Below, piece after piece: positions 60,706-64,000 of a DNA stretch of 64,000 nucleotides (within the stretch, counting starts at the first letter, position 1; every line of letters starts with the position of its first letter). The notes under the pieces were generated by a model. The model had not been told where the DNA came from. It saw only the letters and a list, made by a program, of their open reading frames with translations, and ran no database searches. A program made the position numbers and the translations under genes. The DNA is from Ahaetulla prasina. Its lineage: Eukaryota > Chordata > Lepidosauria > Squamata > Colubridae. The stretch is from NCBI RefSeq assembly GCF_028640845.1, contig NC_080539.1, forward strand, positions 182,169,459 through 182,233,458, written 5' to 3'.

Positions 60706-61108
60706 CCGTATATACTCGAATATAAGCCGATCCGAGTATAAGCCGAGGTCCCCAATTTTACCCCAAAAACTGGGGTAAACTGGGGACTCGAGTATAAGCC
60801 GAGGGTGGGAAATGAGGCACCTACCGGTTGGGGAAACCCTCCCTCCCTCAGCTGAGAAGGCTGGCGGCGCGGAGGGCCCGCCCTCTCACTGCACCGGCAG
60901 GGCTTCCCCGCGCCGTCCGGTAAAATGTGAAAAAAAGAAAAAAAAAAAAACTCGAGTATAAGCCGTATATACTCGAGTATAAGCCGAGGGGCTTAAAAAA
61001 AACAAAAAACTCGAGTATAAGCCGTATAGACCCGAGTATAAGCCGAGGGGACGTTTTTCAGCACAAAAAACGTGCTGAAAAACTCGGCTTATACGCGAGT
61101 ATATACGG
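60706..61108. mobile_element. 403-bp MITE with repeated ACTCGAGTATAAGCCG units
   Basis: The ends CCGTATATACTCG and CGAGTATATACGG are inverted, bounded by TA (TTA on the left, TAA on the right), consistent with a TA or TWA target duplication (Tc1/mariner or Harbinger-type; I cannot decide). The unit (C)GAGTATAAGCCG(A) occurs at least eight times on one or other strand. A GC-rich core (60835-60920) separates the two halves, and TTTTTCAGCAC/GTGCTGAAAAA forms a hairpin at about 61054-61082. Confidence -1.
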
Positions 61109-61110
61109 TA

Positions 61111-61893
61111 ATTAATTCATACTGCAGTTCTTTTGAGTACGTGCAAATCTTCTTTCCTTCACTCTAAAATCTTACTGTACAGTAAATTAGACAGAAGATT
61201 CAACCTGCTTTTCTTCAATACTGTTTGACCTAAAGTAATTAATTTGCATAAGGAAAAGTAACAGAATAGTCAAAGTCATTCCAATTTTACAACTCAGCTA
61301 CTCCTTCTATAATTGACTTGCTACAAATTTGCCCTCTTAATTAGATTAAACAGAATTGTGATACTTGCTTCTGTCTTTTTCCTGGAAATTCAGACCTTGT
61401 CTCCTGACTAACATTAGATAAAATGTAACAAATTTCAGAACTCTATCATCTTTCCCATTCATACTCCCAAGGTACAATTTTAATGTGCAAAGTGCACATT
61501 TCATTGTAACAGCTTCATGGAACATTAAAATGACATCATCTTTTAGACATGAATCTGACACTTCTTTGTTTTCTCTCTTTGGCCTGCTTTTTCCTTTGAA
61601 TAGGCACGATCTGCTTTAAGAAAAGATTCAGGCATTTGTATCTGCAATCTTTCATTAGCCTCACTCGGCAGGAAGGTGTATGTCACAAGCTGGATCCCTT
61701 TCCCAAAATGAGCAGCGCTGGTTCATTAAGAATTCTAAATCATTATTATATATAACAGACCTCTAGCGATGCCCAACAAGTTTGTTTTTTAAAAAATGTC
61801 AAAATGATGATTACAGTGGTATGATCAAGGCTCCACTTGTATTCTATGTGCATTGCACATTATATTTCAAAATAGGCAGAGCTCTGATGGCAA
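61111..61893. other. No recognisable gene or repeat
   Basis: Nothing supported. Confidence -1.
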
Positions 61894-61895
61894 TA

Positions 61896-62261
61896 TAGGT
61901 AGTCCTCAACTTATGAGCACAATTTCTGTTGCTAAGTGAGACTGTTGTTAAATGAATTTTGCCCCATTTTATGACCTTTCTTGCCACAGTTGTTAAATGA
62001 ACCTCTGCATTTGTTAAGCTAGTAACATGGTGGTTAAGTGAATCTGGCTTTCCCATTGATTTTCTTGTCAGAAGGTCCCAAAAGGTAATTGATTACATGA
62101 CCCCGGGACACTGCCGACCTTTATAAATATGAATCAATTGCCAAGCATCTGAATTTTGTTCATGTGACCCTGGGGATGCTGCAATGGTTGTAAGTCACTA
62201 TTTTCAGTGCCGTAACTTCAAACAGTCATTAAAGAAATTATTGTAAATTGAGGACTACCTA
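61896..62261. mobile_element. TA-flanked MITE, copy 4 (most complete)
   Basis: Starts TAGGTAGTCCTCAACTTATG and ends TTGAGGACTACCTA, with TA on each side (61894-61895, 62262-62263). Internal GCTAAGTGAGACTGTTGTTA and TTGTAAGTCACTATTTTCAG match copy 3. The TA duplication suggests a Tc1/mariner-like origin; no transposase is present. Confidence -1.
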
Positions 62262-62263
62262 TA

Positions 62264-63471
62264 TCTGTTTTTCAACAGGAGATATTTAATTCTCAGGCTC
62301 CTGCTCTTCCTTTGGAATAACAATTCGGCTCACTCTTCTTGAACCCATTCTATACCTGGACTTCTTGGAGTTGCCCTAGATTTGTTACAAAAGTCTCCTC
62401 TTTATGGATTTTGTTCATAAAATCAGAAATAAATTGGTGTTGCTTTTTCTTCTAATCTGAAATTTCTAGTGATTAAGGGGAGAAAAAAACCACAAGGGCA
62501 CTTTAGTTATCTATGATAATCTGATTATCCTAACTAGGTGATATTTATGCAACTACTGATACCTCAAAGCCATCTAAACTAAAGTTAAACTGGTCATACA
62601 GAAACAGCCATCTCTCAGATCATGATTAATTGGAGGGGGGTGATACAAAGTGTGAGCCAGCAGCATCCAGCTTTTCACTTGCTTATTCTCCTTTCTCCCC
62701 TTAGCATAGCAAGGATGACGACTCTCCCATCAATGAATTCTGCAGAAAGGCTGACTCTGCTGCTACATCTCTCAGAGCTCTGTAAGTGGGAAAATGCTTT
62801 CCGCATTTAAATGCTCCTCTGATTCTCTTCCCTCCAAAGGAAGCTCATTTTTCCCTTCTGAAAACATCCTTGAGAGAGATTAGGCTATTTCAGCCATGGT
62901 GAACCAAGAGATAAATAAGAATCTTTCAACAGGATGGCAAGCCTTGGGGTGGAAGTAGGCCTGAGAGTCCAGCCGGTGAGCCAGCAGTCTCATGGAAAAG
63001 TTGACATGCAGCAAATGTGGAAGAAAGCTGATTTACTGAAATTATCACATATGCTGTGCCTAGAAAGGATAGCCATAATATGAGATTTATTACACTGTTT
63101 ATCAGGGTCAACTCCCTAGGATACCACTCCTCAAATAGGAAACTGCAGTAATCAGCTCTAAAGGCACGGATCCGCTGCCTTTCTTTGAATGGCCAGGTAG
63201 ATTGGGAATATCCAGGGACTTCTTGAGGTTCATGCTTTGATGGCCTACCCAGTTCCTCTGGTTGCAGATTCAATAAGGGCAACTGAATTGGATCAATGCT
63301 GCAGGGTGGCCTGCATAAATCTGCTTTTTATGGCCAGTGAAGCTGTGGGTATATACATGAAAGAGGGATACATGTCCTTCTTTCCTTTCACCCAAGATGT
63401 GCCCCATCTATGCTTTCTCAATATTGTCATGTAGGAGGTAGGTAGATGGGTGCTAGGTTGCCTCCTAAAGA
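62264..63471. other. No recognisable gene or repeat
   Basis: The minus-strand 118-codon frame at 63282-62926 is the longest here. I recognise no domain in it and find no flanking exon signals or second match in the window, so it is not called as a gene. Confidence -1.
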
Positions 63472-63640
63472 AAACTAGAATAGAATAGAATTTTTTTTAA
63501 TTTTTTTTTATAGAATAGAATTTTTATTGGCCAAGTGTGACACACAAGGAATTTGTCTTGGTGCATATGCTCTCAGTGTACATAAAAGAAAAGATACGTT
63601 CATCAAGGTACAACAAACAAACTACGTTCTGGCATTAAAA
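63472..63640 (-). mobile_element. Snake CR1-L3-like LINE 3' end, antisense
   Basis: A short AGAAT-type array broken by T-rich sequence (63475-63530) precedes TTGGCCAAGTGTGACACACA then AGGAATTTGTCTTGGTGCAT and TCAGTGTACATAAAAGAAAA. It is the third copy of this family, with a short insertion in the microsatellite. The remainder to 64000 shows nothing recognised. Confidence -1.
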
Positions 63641-64000
63641 AAGCATCCTTCCCAGGCAGCCATATCTCAATCTCAATCTCCATACTTTCTTAGAATCTGG
63701 AGTTAAAGAGCTAAGGACCACTATAACAACCCAAGGAACTCATGGCTAGTTGCAAGCTGTCCATTGTACAAGAGAGGATTTGTTTTCATTCAGCTCAGAC
63801 AGGGCTGTGGGAAATGTTATCAGTAACAGCGAATAACATTAAGAGGAAAGTGAACAATAAGGATTAATTTCTCTGTGGGGATGGACAAATTAATGGAATT
63901 AGAGGAGGTGGCAAAGCTGATTGCTTCTTTAGAGAAAAAGACTTTGTCTAGCTTCATCTCTACCTGGAAACCATTTGCATGGAACAGAAGAAATGAAATA

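Noticed and set aside
62926..63282. 118-codon minus-strand ORF
   Set aside because: No domain or exon signals recognised; length is possible by chance in 64 kb.
3081..64000. A second host gene, for example members of the CRISP family known near PTCHD4 in human chromosome 6
   Set aside because: I looked for cysteine-rich and CAP-like motifs in all frames and found none; the region shows only repeats.

Overview
The window looks like about 64 kb of squamate, most likely snake, genomic DNA. The evidence is repeat content read directly from the sequence. There are CR1-type LINEs in several states of decay, and a LINE 3' end that carries (AATAG)n pentamer arrays, a pattern described for snake CR1-L3 elements. 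There are also tRNA-derived SINEs of two or three kinds, many short hAT-like elements with 8-bp target duplications, and GATA tetranucleotides. Most of the window is AT-rich, with one CpG-rich block at about 1.8-3.1 kb.

Only one protein-coding gene is supported: the first coding exon of PTCHD4 (patched-domain containing 4) on the minus strand at 1561-2109. It ends in a canonical splice donor and lies in the CpG island that presumably holds its promoter. Transcription runs towards position 1, so 1-1560 is the start of intron 1 and everything beyond about 3.1 kb is upstream, intergenic sequence. The rest of the gene lies outside the window.

The 3-64 kb region is a gene desert filled with transposable elements. 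The clearest landmarks are: a solo LTR with a 5-bp target duplication (9269-9849); a nested stack at 13.3-16.2 kb, where a ~2.9-kb antisense CR1 has been hit by three hAT-like elements, one of which contains a fourth; a large hAT-like element (19824-20975); a CR1 with an intact 209-codon C-terminal reading frame (22920-23626); three LINE 3' regions of a second CR1-like family with FADD reverse-transcriptase remnants (17.5, 30.6, 41.7 kb) and a related internal fragment (52.9 kb); an L2-like LINE ending in (ATT)n (45.2-46.6 kb); four copies of a TA-flanked MITE; and a 403-bp MITE with repeated 'ACTCGAGTATAAGCCG' units (60706-61108).

No tRNA, rRNA, known ncRNA, CRISPR array or second host gene was found. 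I found no convincing new biological system. The best leads are structural: a perfect 62-bp palindrome inside a MITE, a GC-rich 40.7-41.6 kb segment of unknown origin, paired CTCF-like motifs, a LINE-SINE shared 3' tail, and a possible overlapping uORF and divergent transcript at the PTCHD4 promoter. Repeat family names are from memory of sequence patterns; no database was searched.
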